This document shows, one piece after another, positions 35,832 through 46,309 of a stretch of DNA of 64,000 nucleotides; position 1 is the first letter of the stretch; each line of letters opens with the position of its first letter. This stretch comes from JABAAE01 sp905480545. GTDB lineage: Bacteria; Planctomycetota; Planctomycetia; Pirellulales; Pirellulaceae. The notes beneath the pieces are model-generated. The model was not told the origin of the DNA. It was given only the letters and a program-made list of their open reading frames with translations, and ran no database searches. Both the position numbers and the translations under genes were made by a program. Where the stretch lies: contig CALSOR010000004.1 in NCBI GenBank assembly GCA_943788025.1, forward strand, positions 781,219 through 845,218. Direction: 5' to 3'.

Positions 35832-37364
35832 TCACTGATGACCGTCTCCATCTCCAGGGGCGATTTGCCAAAGCTGCCATTTTTCAATACCCAGTCGCGA
35901 TTCACCAAGCAGGCGACCCTTGGAATCATAGGTGCGGACGGCGCATTCGTGCAGTTCGCCCACGGCGTCGCTCCCGTCTGCTCGGCCGAGCCGCAGAAAA
36001 AGTTTTCCTTTGCCGTCCTTGTCGGGGCCCAGGTTCTTTAGCAGAGAAGTGATATCAATTCCGACTTCGATTGGGAGTGTCATCATTCGGTCCGGCCATG
36101 GGAACGTGGCCTGCATTACCCCTGCCAAATAATGGCCAGCCGTTGAACGCTTCCGGGGCGAACCCGTATTCCGCGGCGGCGGCATCCTTGTCACCTGCAA
36201 TACCAATGGTCATCCGCAGATCCGTCCGGTCATCGCAAGCAAGCTTAAGCCTCAGGGTCCGGCGGGGCAAATAACGGACAACTTCGGCTCGGCCGAGGTA
36301 GTTCCCACGCTTCCAAGTCGGGTCAATCATGGCGCTGTAGAGCAGATAGATCCGGCCGTCCTTTGACCACGTCTTGCCCCATGAGTTGACAACGATGTAG
36401 GCTCCGCGTTCCCAGTCCGCGAGCGTGACTTTGCCATCGTCGTTGAGGTCAAGATCGTTGGTGATTTTAACCGTCGCCATTCACGTCGTATCCGACCTGA
36501 TCATCGTATCCAACACAGGTAAGACCGTGTCCGTGACCGCTTGGTCCCCAGCGAGTCCAGACGTCTTCCCCCCGCCGCATATTCACCTTTCGGAATGGTG
36601 ACTGTGACCTTTTTTAATTCACCCATTCGTCCGTCAAGCGCGAATAGCCCGCCGAGGGTCTTCTCGTTCGGCTTTGGCTGATTGCGGTCGAAAAGCCAAC
36701 CACGGGGCTTCGTTGAGTTGGGTCAATGGTATTGGCCGGCGAATAGCGATAGCCCGAGACCCGATACTCCATCGCTTCCCGCCAGATCGCGTAGCCGTTT
36801 GGCCACAGGCCAATCTTGTTCAGACGGACCCCGCCGTGGGATTTTGCAGTGGGCACGCCGATGCGTTTGGCCACCTCCCAACCGTGATAAGCCTCTGATC
36901 CTTTGTTTTCGGCATGGTTCATCATATTCCACGAAAAATGAGCAGGGAACCGCGGTCGCGTCAGTGTCTGCGATCTGTGCCGTTCAACACGTTCATTTCA
37001 TAGGTAAAGAATCGACGCTACTGCTGCGAACTGACCACAAGCTCCCCACCTTTGCTTGTAGATTGGCGGGAACTGCGGGCGAGTGGAATTATCAACCCGC
37101 GACGGCAAACGATCGGAGTCGACATCCGTCCCACCAATGTCAGGCCCGGTGGCATCACGCCAGGTGTTTGTAATCCTTGCCCTCAGACGGTGGCCGGGAA
37201 AAATGGCCCGGATACGCGGCGTGAGCTTTGCCGGCCTCGCTGTCAGTATTGGAGATCTTGTCAGACTGGACGGCCATCGCCGGCAGTGCCAACGCCAACA
37301 TAAACGCCGCAACAAAAATCAATGATGCCGTTCCGAATGCTATTTTCAAAGTAGACCTCTCCAT
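35832..37364 (-). pseudogene. Secreted papain-type (C1) peptidase with EF-hand, broken by frameshifts
   Basis: Reading the minus strand across several frames recovers a C1 peptidase in the right order. Signal peptide at 37364 (IFVAAFMLALALPAMA); active-site region QRWGACGQFAAVASI near 37010 (Cys); GHGHGLTCVGYDD near 36515-36550 (His); EF-hand DLNDDGKVTLADW near 36440; VNSWGKTW near 36375-36395 (Asn). A C-terminal beta-rich part (LFLRLGRADGSDA) continues to 35832. At least four frame changes and a stop at 36480 interrupt it. All three catalytic positions remain recognisable, so the decay is fairly recent. Confidence 0.75.
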
Positions 37365-37749
37365 GCACTTTTTAAAAAACTGAATCGATCGTGGTATCGA
37401 TTCAATGCCTTCCCACTAATATTCTCGCCATACGGGGCGTTCATGTTAGCCAAAATTTCCCATATCGCCTTCGTCGTTGACAACGCAGGCGTGAGAGCCC
37501 CATTTTACTTGCAGGCTTGAGGTCTGGCCATATCTACACTAACCGATGCTACTGACTGGATTGCTGAATCGTCTGCGCAATGAAGTTCTTACAAATACTG
37601 AAACGCCACATTCAAAGGCAAACTCAACTCTCATAAACGGCGGTGACAAACGCCGGCCGATCGCGCTTGAATCTGAACGCTCATTAAGGGAAAATAGGTC
37701 TACTTCGCCAACGCCCGTTGGTCCCGCCCTTTCCCCCCAACAGATAATC

Positions 37750-40149
37750 TTGAGAACTCGCGCAACATTCACGACTCTCTTCGTACTCCTATTTGTCGCC
37801 GTTTCGCACGGAGCCGATCGCAAGGGCATTCCGGATTTCGAGAAAGAAGTTTTGCCGATTTTGCAATCGCATTGCGTGCGCTGTCACGGTCCGCAGAAAC
37901 AGGAATCTCGTATTCGACTGGACACACTTTCCACGGATCTGATCAACAATCGAGCTGCTGCCGAAAACTGGAATGAAGTATTAAACGTCCTTAATGGTGG
38001 CGAGATGCCGCCGGAAGATGAAAAGCAGTTGTCGAACGAGCAACGTTCGACGCTAACTGACTGGGTATCAAACGCAATCGATGTCGCGATTGAGGCTCAA
38101 CGCAAAACGAGCGGACGAGTCGTACTACGCCGTCTGACTCGCAACGATTATCAAAACACGATGACAGACCTGTTGGGCTTGGAGATGGACTACACTCGGG
38201 ACCTGCCTCCCGACGCCGTTTCCGCAGACGGGTTTACGAACAACGGATCTTCACTTCGAATGTCGGCGATTCATCTCGAGTACTATCTCGCCACGGCGCG
38301 CAGGGCTCTAGAGCGTGTTATCGTAGAGGGCGAAGCGCCGCAAGTGTTTCAGCACGAATTCAAGGACGGAAACGTCGGAGGGTGGCTAGGAAATTCCGAG
38401 CGACATAATCGACTTGGACGCCAGCAAGAGTTTCTCGCCAAGATTCCGAAGGACTACCCGGAGGAAGGCGACTTCTTGTTGCGAGTCACGCTGACTGCCG
38501 ATATCAAAAACGATGCAGGTTTCCCTCTATTGGAAGCTGCAGTTGGCTATCGCCCCGATACGCAAATTCTTTTTGGTGAATTCAATCTTGTCGAAGTAAC
38601 GAAGTCTGAGGAACAAACGTTTGAATTTCGAGGTCGAATGGAAGATTTTCCATTGCCTGTTCGGGGTCAAGGGAAGTACCCGGGTTTGGTGATTCGACTT
38701 CGCAATCGCTATGACGACGGTTCCCCTCTGCCAAAAGGCAAGGGTGATAAAGCCCGCGGGAAGATCTATCCCGAAGAGGCGCATCTTTCTTCTCTAACAA
38801 TTAAGTCGTTGGAATTCCAATCTCCGTACTTTGAACAATGGCCGCCCGCGAGGCATCGTCAGTTGCTCTTCGATTCGCCGTTGCGTGAAGAAGATGAAGT
38901 CAAATACGTCACTGAAGTTTTGCAGAAATTCATGCGGCGAGCTTACCGGCGGCCGGTTGAAGATGCCGAAGTGAAATTGATGGTAGACTTCTATCAGTCG
39001 ATCCGCGATGACTTTCCGACCTTTGAAGCGGCGACACGAGAAACGCTGGCGATGGTCTTGATTCGTCCTGAGTTTCTCTATTTGCTGGAACCTGCTGGCG
39101 ACAAGAAGCGAACAATTGGCGACTGGGAACTGGCGTCTCGCCTGTCCTATCTTCTTTGGAGTACGATGCCCGATCAGCGTCTGACGGAATTGGCCGAGAA
39201 ACACAAATTGAGAGATCCGAAAACGCTCGCCAAGGAAGTGGATCGCATGCTGCAGGATCCTCGCTCACGACGATTCGTCGATCAGTTCACCGAGCAATGG
39301 CTCCACCTGAATGTTCTCGATAGCGTCGCGATTGACAAGAAGTATTACCCTGGATTCGATGAGAACTTGAAACAGGAAATGCGGTCAGAGACGCAACGGT
39401 TCTTTGGCGAGTTGCTGCGGGCCAACCAATCCGCGTTGAAACTGCTGGACTCCGATTTCGCGATGATGAACGAACCGCTGGCAAAGCATTACGGAATCGA
39501 AGGCATCTTTGGCTTGGAGTTTCGGCGAGTTGCACTCAAACCAGAACAGCACAGGGGTGGTTTGTTGGGGCAAGCGAGTATTCTGTTGAGCAATTCGACC
39601 GGAGCAGACTCGCACGCGGTGCGGCGAGCGGTTTGGATACGTGATCGACTTCTAAACGACCCACCTGCTCCACCGCCTGCGGATGTCCCGACATTGGACG
39701 AAGCTGATCCCGAGTTTCACAAACTGTCGATCCGCGAGCAGCTAGAGATTCATCGCAAGAACGAAGCTTGTGCAAGTTGCCATCGCAATATCGATCCATG
39801 GGGGATAGCGTTAGAGAATTTTGACGCCGTCGGACTATGGCGAGAAGAGGTTCGTCGCAAGGTCGGCAAAAATTTCAAGACACAGCCGGTCAATGCGCAA
39901 GACTCACTCCCCAACGGTAAAGAGCTATCGGGAGTCGACCAGTTAAAACAGCATCTGTCCAACGAACACAAGCTAGATTTCGCTAAATCGCTCGTATCTC
40001 GATTGCTGACTTACAGCCTAGGCCGTCGATTGGAGTTAAGCGATCATCAAGCCGTTGACGAAATTACGAACAAGTGGCAATCGCAGGGGTTTCGCTTGCG
40101 AGATCTCGTGCAGAATGTGGTTGCCAGCGAACCATTTCAGGTAAAATGA
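37750..40149 (+). CDS. DUF1592-type planctomycete cytochrome c protein
   Basis: The frame is open from 37546, but TTG 37750 (MRTRATFTTLFVLLFVAVSH) gives a clean signal peptide, so it is preferred. Heme sites: CVRCHGP in the N-terminal PSCyt1-like part and CASCHRNIDP near the C-terminus. Between them come DUF1587 (LTRNDYQNTMTDLLGL), DUF1595, DUF1592 (LAMVLIRPEFLYL) and DUF1588 (GGLLGQASIL), with DUF1585 at the end. The family is nearly confined to Planctomycetes and Verrucomicrobia, and its redox role is unknown. The DUF1552 gene begins 48 bp downstream, which is the usual pairing. Confidence 0.92.
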   Translation: MRTRATFTTLFVLLFVAVSHGADRKGIPDFEKEVLPILQSHCVRCHGPQKQESRIRLDTLSTDLINNRAAAENWNEVLNVLNGGEMPPEDEKQLSNEQRSTLTDWVSNAIDVAIEAQRKTSGRVVLRRLTRNDYQNTMTDLLGLEMDYTRDLPPDAVSADGFTNNGSSLRMSAIHLEYYLATARRALERVIVEGEAPQVFQHEFKDGNVGGWLGNSERHNRLGRQQEFLAKIPKDYPEEGDFLLRVTLTADIKNDAGFPLLEAAVGYRPDTQILFGEFNLVEVTKSEEQTFEFRGRMEDFPLPVRGQGKYPGLVIRLRNRYDDGSPLPKGKGDKARGKIYPEEAHLSSLTIKSLEFQSPYFEQWPPARHRQLLFDSPLREEDEVKYVTEVLQKFMRRAYRRPVEDAEVKLMVDFYQSIRDDFPTFEAATRETLAMVLIRPEFLYLLEPAGDKKRTIGDWELASRLSYLLWSTMPDQRLTELAEKHKLRDPKTLAKEVDRMLQDPRSRRFVDQFTEQWLHLNVLDSVAIDKKYYPGFDENLKQEMRSETQRFFGELLRANQSALKLLDSDFAMMNEPLAKHYGIEGIFGLEFRRVALKPEQHRGGLLGQASILLSNSTGADSHAVRRAVWIRDRLLNDPPAPPPADVPTLDEADPEFHKLSIREQLEIHRKNEACASCHRNIDPWGIALENFDAVGLWREEVRRKVGKNFKTQPVNAQDSLPNGKELSGVDQLKQHLSNEHKLDFAKSLVSRLLTYSLGRRLELSDHQAVDEITNKWQSQGFRLRDLVQNVVASEPFQVK

Positions 40150-40197
40150 GGCGGCATGTGGATCGCGTGTTGAAACCATTGACCGTAAAGGAAACTC

Positions 40198-41547
40198 ATG
40201 GGTACTAAATCTTGGCATCTTGATCGACGTACATTTTTGATGGGAACCGGCGTGTCGTTGGGCCTTCCTTGGTTGGAATGTATGGCGGATGGGAAAACCC
40301 CGGATTCGAAAGTCACACCTCGACGCTTTGCAGCAATGTACTTCGGATTTGGCGTTGGGTTGCCCAACGAGAAAAGTGCCGAGGCAAAGTGGCGGTGGTT
40401 TCCCAATGGTGAAGGGAAGGATTTTCAGTTTACCGAAGTTCTTAAACCATTGGAGGCTCGGCGGGAGAACATCACCGTCTTGGGTGGTTTGTCACATCCT
40501 AATGGCAGAAAGATGGGCGGCCACGATACGGGTGACACGTTCTTGACAGGCGCTTTCCTCAACAACAAATCTCTTCGCAACACAATATCGTTAGACCAGA
40601 TTGCCGCGGAAGCGATTGGTGATCAGACTCGGTTTTCGTCGCTGGTGATGTCGACCGATGGAGGTGTTGGGGAACCGACTAGGTCGAGTACTCTTTCGTA
40701 CGACGGCAAAGGGAGACCAATTCCGGCGTTAAACCAACCCCAACAGATTTTTGATCGCTTTTTCGGCGCCGGTGATGCCGACACGATTGCAAAGCGGCGG
40801 CGGTTAAAGAGTGCTGCCGGGATGCTGGATCGCGTGCTGGAGGATTCTAAGTCGCTCCGTTTACGGTTGGGGAAGGAGGACCAAAGCAAGTTGGACGAAT
40901 ACCTGTCTTCTGTGCGACAAATTGAAGAGCGAGTTCAACGGTCTCAGAAGTGGCTGGAGATTCCGCGACCCGAGCTGCGAGACGAAGAACTCGATATGCT
41001 GAAGCTGGACGCCGATGACAAGGCGCCACAGCTTTTCATTCAAACAATGTACGATCTGATTTATTTGGCATTCAGGACGGACTCGACACGTGTTGCGACT
41101 TATCAAATCACGAACATGGCGGATGCCTCATCGAAGGCTGCAAAGTTCCCGCAACTCGAAGGCTTCAAAGGATCTTTGCACAGCTTGGCTCACGGCTGGA
41201 ATAAGCCGAAGGGAGCCGAACAGCTTGGCAAATGGGACCAATTCATGGCCCAGAAATTCGTAGACTTTCTCGGAAAGCTAGAAAGTGCCAAGGAAGAGAA
41301 CGGCTCGGTCCTGGACAACTCGGTCATACTCTACGGCAGCAGCAACAGCACAACGCATAACAACGATAACTATCCGCTCGTGTTAGCTGGTGGAAATCAG
41401 CTTGGAATCAAGCATGGTCGGTTCTTAAAATTTAATCGCGATACACCGCTCTCAAATCTGTTCGTGACCGTACTCAATAGCATCGGAGTCGAGCGTCCCA
41501 ACTTCGCCGACAGCAGTGGGGAAATGACAGAATTGCAAAGAGGCTAG
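40198..41547 (+). CDS. DUF1552 family protein with Tat-like signal
   Basis: 449 residues. The Tat signal is DRRTFLMGTGVSLGLPWLEC. The body fits DUF1552: RFAAMYFGFGV, the HDTGDTFLTGAF segment, a PERD-like middle part and VILYGSSNSTTHNNDNYP near the C-terminus. It is probably exported folded and works with the DUF1592 cytochrome upstream (48-bp gap, same strand). Function unknown. Confidence 0.9.
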   Translation: MGTKSWHLDRRTFLMGTGVSLGLPWLECMADGKTPDSKVTPRRFAAMYFGFGVGLPNEKSAEAKWRWFPNGEGKDFQFTEVLKPLEARRENITVLGGLSHPNGRKMGGHDTGDTFLTGAFLNNKSLRNTISLDQIAAEAIGDQTRFSSLVMSTDGGVGEPTRSSTLSYDGKGRPIPALNQPQQIFDRFFGAGDADTIAKRRRLKSAAGMLDRVLEDSKSLRLRLGKEDQSKLDEYLSSVRQIEERVQRSQKWLEIPRPELRDEELDMLKLDADDKAPQLFIQTMYDLIYLAFRTDSTRVATYQITNMADASSKAAKFPQLEGFKGSLHSLAHGWNKPKGAEQLGKWDQFMAQKFVDFLGKLESAKEENGSVLDNSVILYGSSNSTTHNNDNYPLVLAGGNQLGIKHGRFLKFNRDTPLSNLFVTVLNSIGVERPNFADSSGEMTELQRG

Positions 41548-42375
41548 TAAAATCATCGTCGGTCAGATGGGGCTCCCGTCAGACGCAGCGGGGTACGCGT
41601 GGCAAGTTCTTCTAACCTGGTATTGAAGATCGCTTTGGGGCACGTGGTGCGAAAACGACGAAACGGATGCAGGACTGATTGTCGTTTTGTGAATGACTCA
41701 TCAGCATCGATGCTAACCATCAGTTCACGCAATTTGCAATCGTTCTTGTTTGGGTTCTTCTGCAAAATTTGTGGTGAATTTTGGAAAAGTGTTCAAGCAA
41801 AAAATCGCTGGGTGGAAGTTTACAAAACTTGGATTCCCTTTTAAGTGACACGATAAACCCGCCGTTTTTGCCTTCGTCGGAGCCAGCCATCGTTTGCTCG
41901 CCAGAATCTTGGCACACGATGCTGGATTCGTAAGACGGCAAAAACATTGCCTTTGTTGGAAAGCCGGAGGAAGGTGTTTTCATCGCAAAATTGACCCTCA
42001 CCAAAAACTTGGCAGAAGAACCCTTTTTCGAAACACTTAAAAGAAGATGAATCAGCGTAGTTCGTCTTTTGTCGCATGGCATACCCTCAAAGCATGGCAT
42101 ACCCAACAAGATTGGTGAGTAGGTTCTCGGTAACTTCAGCATCACCTTCCAAGGGCAAATTCTTGAGACATTCAACAATAACTCCATCAGGGTGAACAGT
42201 GATCTGCACCCGAAAAAACAGCAACTGGCCATGTCCCGATTTCTGCCTTTCAGTCTTTAATCCTACAATGAAGAACGTATAACAAATCTTATGGCACTAC
42301 CTATGAAAGTTACAGAAAAACGGTTTATAGTTGAACGAAAATCGAAACGAATACACATGCTGAGGAACAACAATT
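41548..42375. other. Long intergenic stretch without a clear gene
   Basis: About 830 bp. The longest frame is on the minus strand (41720-42232, 170 codons, FIVSLKRESKFC). It has no signal, TM or family pattern, and plus-strand frames are broken. A short direct repeat of tggcataccc lies at 42078-42106. Probably degenerate DNA. Confidence 0.4.
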
Positions 42376-43959
42376 GTGACACAGAAGCACGAGATACTAC
42401 TTCAAGATGAAACACCAAATGAAAACCGACGATGTTTTCTAAAAACCGCAGCAACGCTTTCTACCGCCTGCTTACCAGCTCTGCTTGATACCAAGACGTT
42501 GCACGCCGGATCTTCAGAGGACGAACTAGCATAACTCGACGCCACCGAGGCAATCAGACGTTTCAAAGCGGGGGTGCTTTCCCCTGTTGATCTCCTGAAG
42601 GCTCAAATCGCTCGGATCGAGAGGTATAACCCCAGCATCAACTGCATTACGCACCGGCATTTTGAGCAAGCGATTAAGGCGGCGGAAGAATCCGAAAGCC
42701 GATACCGCACAGGAAATGCTCGCGATCTTGAAGGCATTCCTGTTGCCATCAAAGACGAAAACGAAGTCGAAGGCTGGCAGGTAACGATGGGCAGCATGTT
42801 GCTGAAGGACGCAGAACCGGCGGAAGAAGATGCGCCTATTATTGACTTTCTCAAAAAAGCGGGTGCGGTACTCCACATCCAAACAACGGTTCCCGAGTTT
42901 TATTTGGGGCCTCATACCGCGACACGCCTCTGGGGTGTCACTCGCAATCCATGGAATCTTCAATACACGCCCGGAGGTTCATCGGGTGGATCGGCGGCAG
43001 CGCTCGCCGCCGGCTTCACCACCCTAGCAACCGGTTCAGATATGGGTGGATCGATACGCATTCCATCGGCTCAATGTGGTTTATATGGATTCAAGCCTCC
43101 TTTCCAGCGAGTCCCTACATCGGAAACCAGCTACGAAAGTCTGGGGCCGATGGCCCGTAACTTGACGGACATGCTGCTGATGCAAAACGTGATAAGTGGT
43201 CCGCATCCCCACGCTCATGCATCGTTGAGGCCAAAGCTTGAATACCCGCTTGAGTACTCACCGCCGACCGGAATGAGAGTCGTTATCGATCATGCTCGCG
43301 GAATTGGACCGTCCGATTCCGAGGTCGATCAAGCCATGCAGATCACGATTTCTCGGCTCAAGAAATTGGGTTGCGAAGTGGTCGTTAAGGATCTCCAGTT
43401 TAAGTACCAGGGTGACTTCCCCACCTGGGCAAAGGGACTGCTTTCCTCATCACTTGGAATGATGATCGAAGCGGCTGCCAAACGTCCTGACGACATTACG
43501 CCTTACGTCCGTGAATTCGTCAATAAGTTCCAAGGTCAACTTGGACCTCGCCAAGTCAGCGAGGCCGAACAATTACAATCGCAATACCAACGGTGCATTC
43601 AGAAAGAAGTTTTCACCGGGGGATTTGATGCTATTGTCATGCCTACAATGTTGACGCCTTACGTCCCCGCCGACTGGTATACGTCGCAGGAAAAGCACTT
43701 CGTCTACATCAATGGAAAAAAACAGAAAAACACATGGGCATTCATGGCCACCTGGATCTGGAACATGCTGGGCCGTTACCCGGTCATGAATATGCCGGTA
43801 CAGGTGGGGAAATCAAACATGCCATTGGGAATTCAGATTATTGGCAACACGTTTGACGATCTGACTTGCATGAAACTTGCCGCTGGGCTCGAAAAAGTGA
43901 CGCCACCCTTATTTGCGGGAAATCGCAAGCCAAACTTCGAGGAAATCAATGCCCGTTGA
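42376..43959 (+). pseudogene. Amidase-signature enzyme with Tat signal, interrupted by an in-frame stop
   Basis: GTG 42376 opens a frame with NRRCFLKTAATLSTACLPAL, a Tat signal. After 52 codons TAA 42532-42534 interrupts it; the same frame then continues with LDATEAIRRFKAGVLSPV straight into an amidase. The enzyme core has the Ser-cisSer-Lys triad: Lys in VAIKDENEVEG, cis-Ser in GGSSGGSAAALAAGF and the nucleophile in GSDMGGSIRIPSA. The length downstream is normal, so the only visible lesion is the stop. GTG 42574 could start a cytoplasmic form, but that form would lose the export signal. Substrate unknown. Confidence 0.75.
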
Positions 43960-44270
43960 TCTAACCTACACCCGCAACGTACTTCCACAAAAACCACGCA
44001 AAAAGATAACACGCATAGAATTCGATCTTGCGTCCCTGCTCGCTGGCTTTGCGAAAAGAGAGCGAATGATTTCAAACAATTTTGCGTGATGTGGTTCAAT
44101 TCGCCAATTGATTGAGTATACCCTCCTAACAGTTCGGGATTGCAGCGCAAGATTGCGATGAAGACAAATCAGTGAGTAAATTAAAAAAGGGTGTCAGGAA
44201 AAACGGTGTCATAAAAAAGGGTGTCAGGAACCGTTTATTGCCTTGTCACCTTTTTTCCGAAATTTTTGGG
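43960..44270. other. Intergenic region with a 15-bp interrupted repeat
   Basis: Holds no gene. Three near-copies of a gggtgtca element lie 15 bp apart at 44189, 44204 and 44219, each after an A-rich run. They sit just beyond the end of the Lrp gene, on its downstream side. Confidence 0.5.
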
Positions 44271-44768
44271 TCACCCGTTTTGACCGATCGAGCGAAGCAG
44301 TTGTTGACAACGATTGTCTATTTGACTTTTCAATACGATCGCGGTTGATGTCCGTGCAATATCGGGGATCGAAAGTATGCTTTCCAAAACATCCATCAAA
44401 TGCTGATTGGAACGAGCCGCGACCAGACAGAGCATATCTCCCTGAGCAGCCACCGAATGCACCTCCACGACTTCGTCGATTTTGCCGAGCGGTTCAACAA
44501 CAGAATCGATCTGACCTTCTTTGACCTCGACAGTGACGTAGGCCCTTACGTGATACCCGAGAGCCTCAAGATTCAGATTGGCGGTGAAGCTCCGTATCAC
44601 CCCCGCCGCAACAAGCCGGTCGATCCTGGCCTGCACTGTTCCGCGTGCGATGCCCAAGCGACGAGACAACTCGAGCACCCCAACCCGCGCATTGGAATGA
44701 AGTGCCTCCAAAAGTGATGCATCCAAACGGTCGATTTTGAAGTCAGATTGTCCAGGCATGTGCGACAA
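44271..44768 (-). CDS. Lrp/AsnC-family transcriptional regulator
   Basis: 165 residues: an N-terminal AsnC-type helix-turn-helix (LLEALHSNARVGVLELSRRLG, then ARGTVQARIDRL) and a C-terminal RAM/ligand-binding domain (VRAYVTVEVKEG...VEVHSVAAQGDMLCLVAA). Divergent from the tyrosine-degradation genes with 135 bp between starts. Lrp-type regulators of such genes respond to aromatic amino acids or their catabolites. Regulation of hpd-hmgA by this protein is inferred from position. Confidence 0.9.
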   Translation of the reverse strand: MSHMPGQSDFKIDRLDASLLEALHSNARVGVLELSRRLGIARGTVQARIDRLVAAGVIRSFTANLNLEALGYHVRAYVTVEVKEGQIDSVVEPLGKIDEVVEVHSVAAQGDMLCLVAARSNQHLMDVLESILSIPDIARTSTAIVLKSQIDNRCQQLLRSIGQNG

Positions 44769-44789
44769 AACGCATTTAAGTTAAACAAA

Positions 44790-44804
44790 ATGTACATTAT
44801 ACAT
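44790..44804. promoter_or_regulatory. Candidate operator palindrome
   Basis: ATGTA-CATTA-TACAT, an inverted repeat with 5-bp arms, lies in the AT-rich gap between the Lrp-type regulator and the dioxygenase gene. The size and symmetry suit a Lrp/AsnC site. It sits 21 bp from the regulator start and about 100 bp from the dioxygenase start. Confidence 0.5.
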
Positions 44805-44902
44805 AGATTGTTTGATCAAATATGACCCAAAAGATATAATTTTTCAAGCGTTTTGCCGATTGCGCGAACGGCGGCAACACACCGTATCGAGTGTGACGCT
44901 TC

Positions 44903-46099
44903 TTGAATAATCCGGCAAACGCCAGCTCTGAAAACCAACAACGCGATCCATCCCCGCGATTTCAAGAACGACACCTACAGGAGATAACCTTGGGACCTTT
45001 TCCACACCGAGCGCCACGCGCCACGATCAGTCAAGAAAATCCAGCCGGAACGGATGGCTTCGAGTTTGTCGAGTTTGCGCATCCAGACCCACAGGTGCTG
45101 CGGGACCTGTTTTCGTCGATGGGTTATACGCACGTCGCCACACACAAATCCAAAGCGGTTGAGGTATGGCAGCAAGGCGATATTTCCTATTTGATTAATG
45201 CTGAGCCTCAAACCCACGCGGCAGATTTTATTGAAGCTCATGGGCCATGTGCACCTTCAATGGGATGGCGAGTTGTCGACGCAGAACATGCTTTCAAACA
45301 TGCAGTGGAGCGGGGAGGCAAACCTTATGAGGGCACTGGCAAAGTCCTTGATGTGCCTGCCATTGTCGGCATTGGTGGATCCTTGATTTACTTTATCGAA
45401 CAGTATCACGAATCGAGTCCATTCAACGAAGAATTCGATTGGATCACTTCGGCCAATCCTGCAGGCGTGGGCTTTTATTATCTTGACCACCTGACACACA
45501 ACGTGTTCCGGGGGAATATGGACAAGTGGTTCAAGTTCTACGGCGACCTGTTCAACTTCCGTGAAATTCGCTTCTTCGATATCCAAGGAAAATTCACTGG
45601 ACTCTTGAGCCGCGCCCTGACCTCTCCGTGTGGACGTATCCGCATTCCGATTAACGAAGATCGCGGCGAAACTGGACAGATTGTTAACTATCTTAAAAAG
45701 TATAATGGCGAAGGGATTCAGCATATTGCGGTTGGAGCGAGGAATGTCTACGACTCTGTCGATTCGATTTCAAAACGGGGCGTAAGGTTCATGCCAGGCC
45801 CACCGGACGCTTATTACACAATGTCACATGATCGGGTCCCTGGGCACGATGAACCGATCGAGCGGATGAAAAAGCATGGAATCCTAATCGATGGTGAAGG
45901 CGTTGTTGATGGCGGAGAAACCAAAATCCTCTTGCAGATATTTTCCAAAACAGTAATTGGCCCAATCTTCTTTGAGTTCATTCAACGCAAAGGAGACGAT
46001 GGATTCGGCGAAGGCAACTTCAAAGCCTTGTTCGAGTCAATTGAAGCCGATGAAATGGCCAAGGGTGAATATGGTGATCAGGTCGAGGCGAATTCGTAA
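44903..46099 (+). CDS. hpd: 4-hydroxyphenylpyruvate dioxygenase
   Basis: Converts 4-hydroxyphenylpyruvate to homogentisate in tyrosine breakdown. TTG 44903 is the first start; no ATG precedes the conserved part, which begins ENPAGTDGFEFVEF. Two VOC-fold halves. Fe(II) ligands in the C-terminal half: His in LDHLTHNVF, His in GIQHIAVG, Glu in FFEFIQRKGDDGFGEGNF. The last sequence is the diagnostic C-terminal motif. The homogentisate dioxygenase gene begins 211 bp downstream; fumarylacetoacetase is not in the window. Confidence 0.95.
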   Translation: MNNPANASSENQQRDPSPRFQERHLQEITLGPFPHRAPRATISQENPAGTDGFEFVEFAHPDPQVLRDLFSSMGYTHVATHKSKAVEVWQQGDISYLINAEPQTHAADFIEAHGPCAPSMGWRVVDAEHAFKHAVERGGKPYEGTGKVLDVPAIVGIGGSLIYFIEQYHESSPFNEEFDWITSANPAGVGFYYLDHLTHNVFRGNMDKWFKFYGDLFNFREIRFFDIQGKFTGLLSRALTSPCGRIRIPINEDRGETGQIVNYLKKYNGEGIQHIAVGARNVYDSVDSISKRGVRFMPGPPDAYYTMSHDRVPGHDEPIERMKKHGILIDGEGVVDGGETKILLQIFSKTVIGPIFFEFIQRKGDDGFGEGNFKALFESIEADEMAKGEYGDQVEANS

Positions 46100-46244
46100 A
46101 CTGGTCTTTGCGGGTCGTGGCCAGGCAATAATCTCTTGGCCGATCGGTAATTATCCCCAGCCCTATTCCAAAAGTGTTAGCGTCCCGGAGAATTCGGCAA
46201 AGTAGTTTCTGGCCCGATGGTCACTGGGCTGAAAAAACTCTGCT

Positions 46245-46286
46245 GGCAAATTCCGGAAGGCAAATTCCGGAAGGCAAATTCCGGGA
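46245..46286. repeat. 14-bp tandem repeat, nearly three copies
   Basis: Unit ggcaaattccggaa is repeated twice exactly with a third partial copy, 24 bp upstream of the hmgA start. Confidence 0.9.
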
Positions 46287-46309
46287 CACCCTCAATTGTT
46301 GAACGAGTG

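Noticed and set aside
41720..42232. 170-codon minus-strand gene
   Set aside because: No recognisable domain and odd composition; probably chance.
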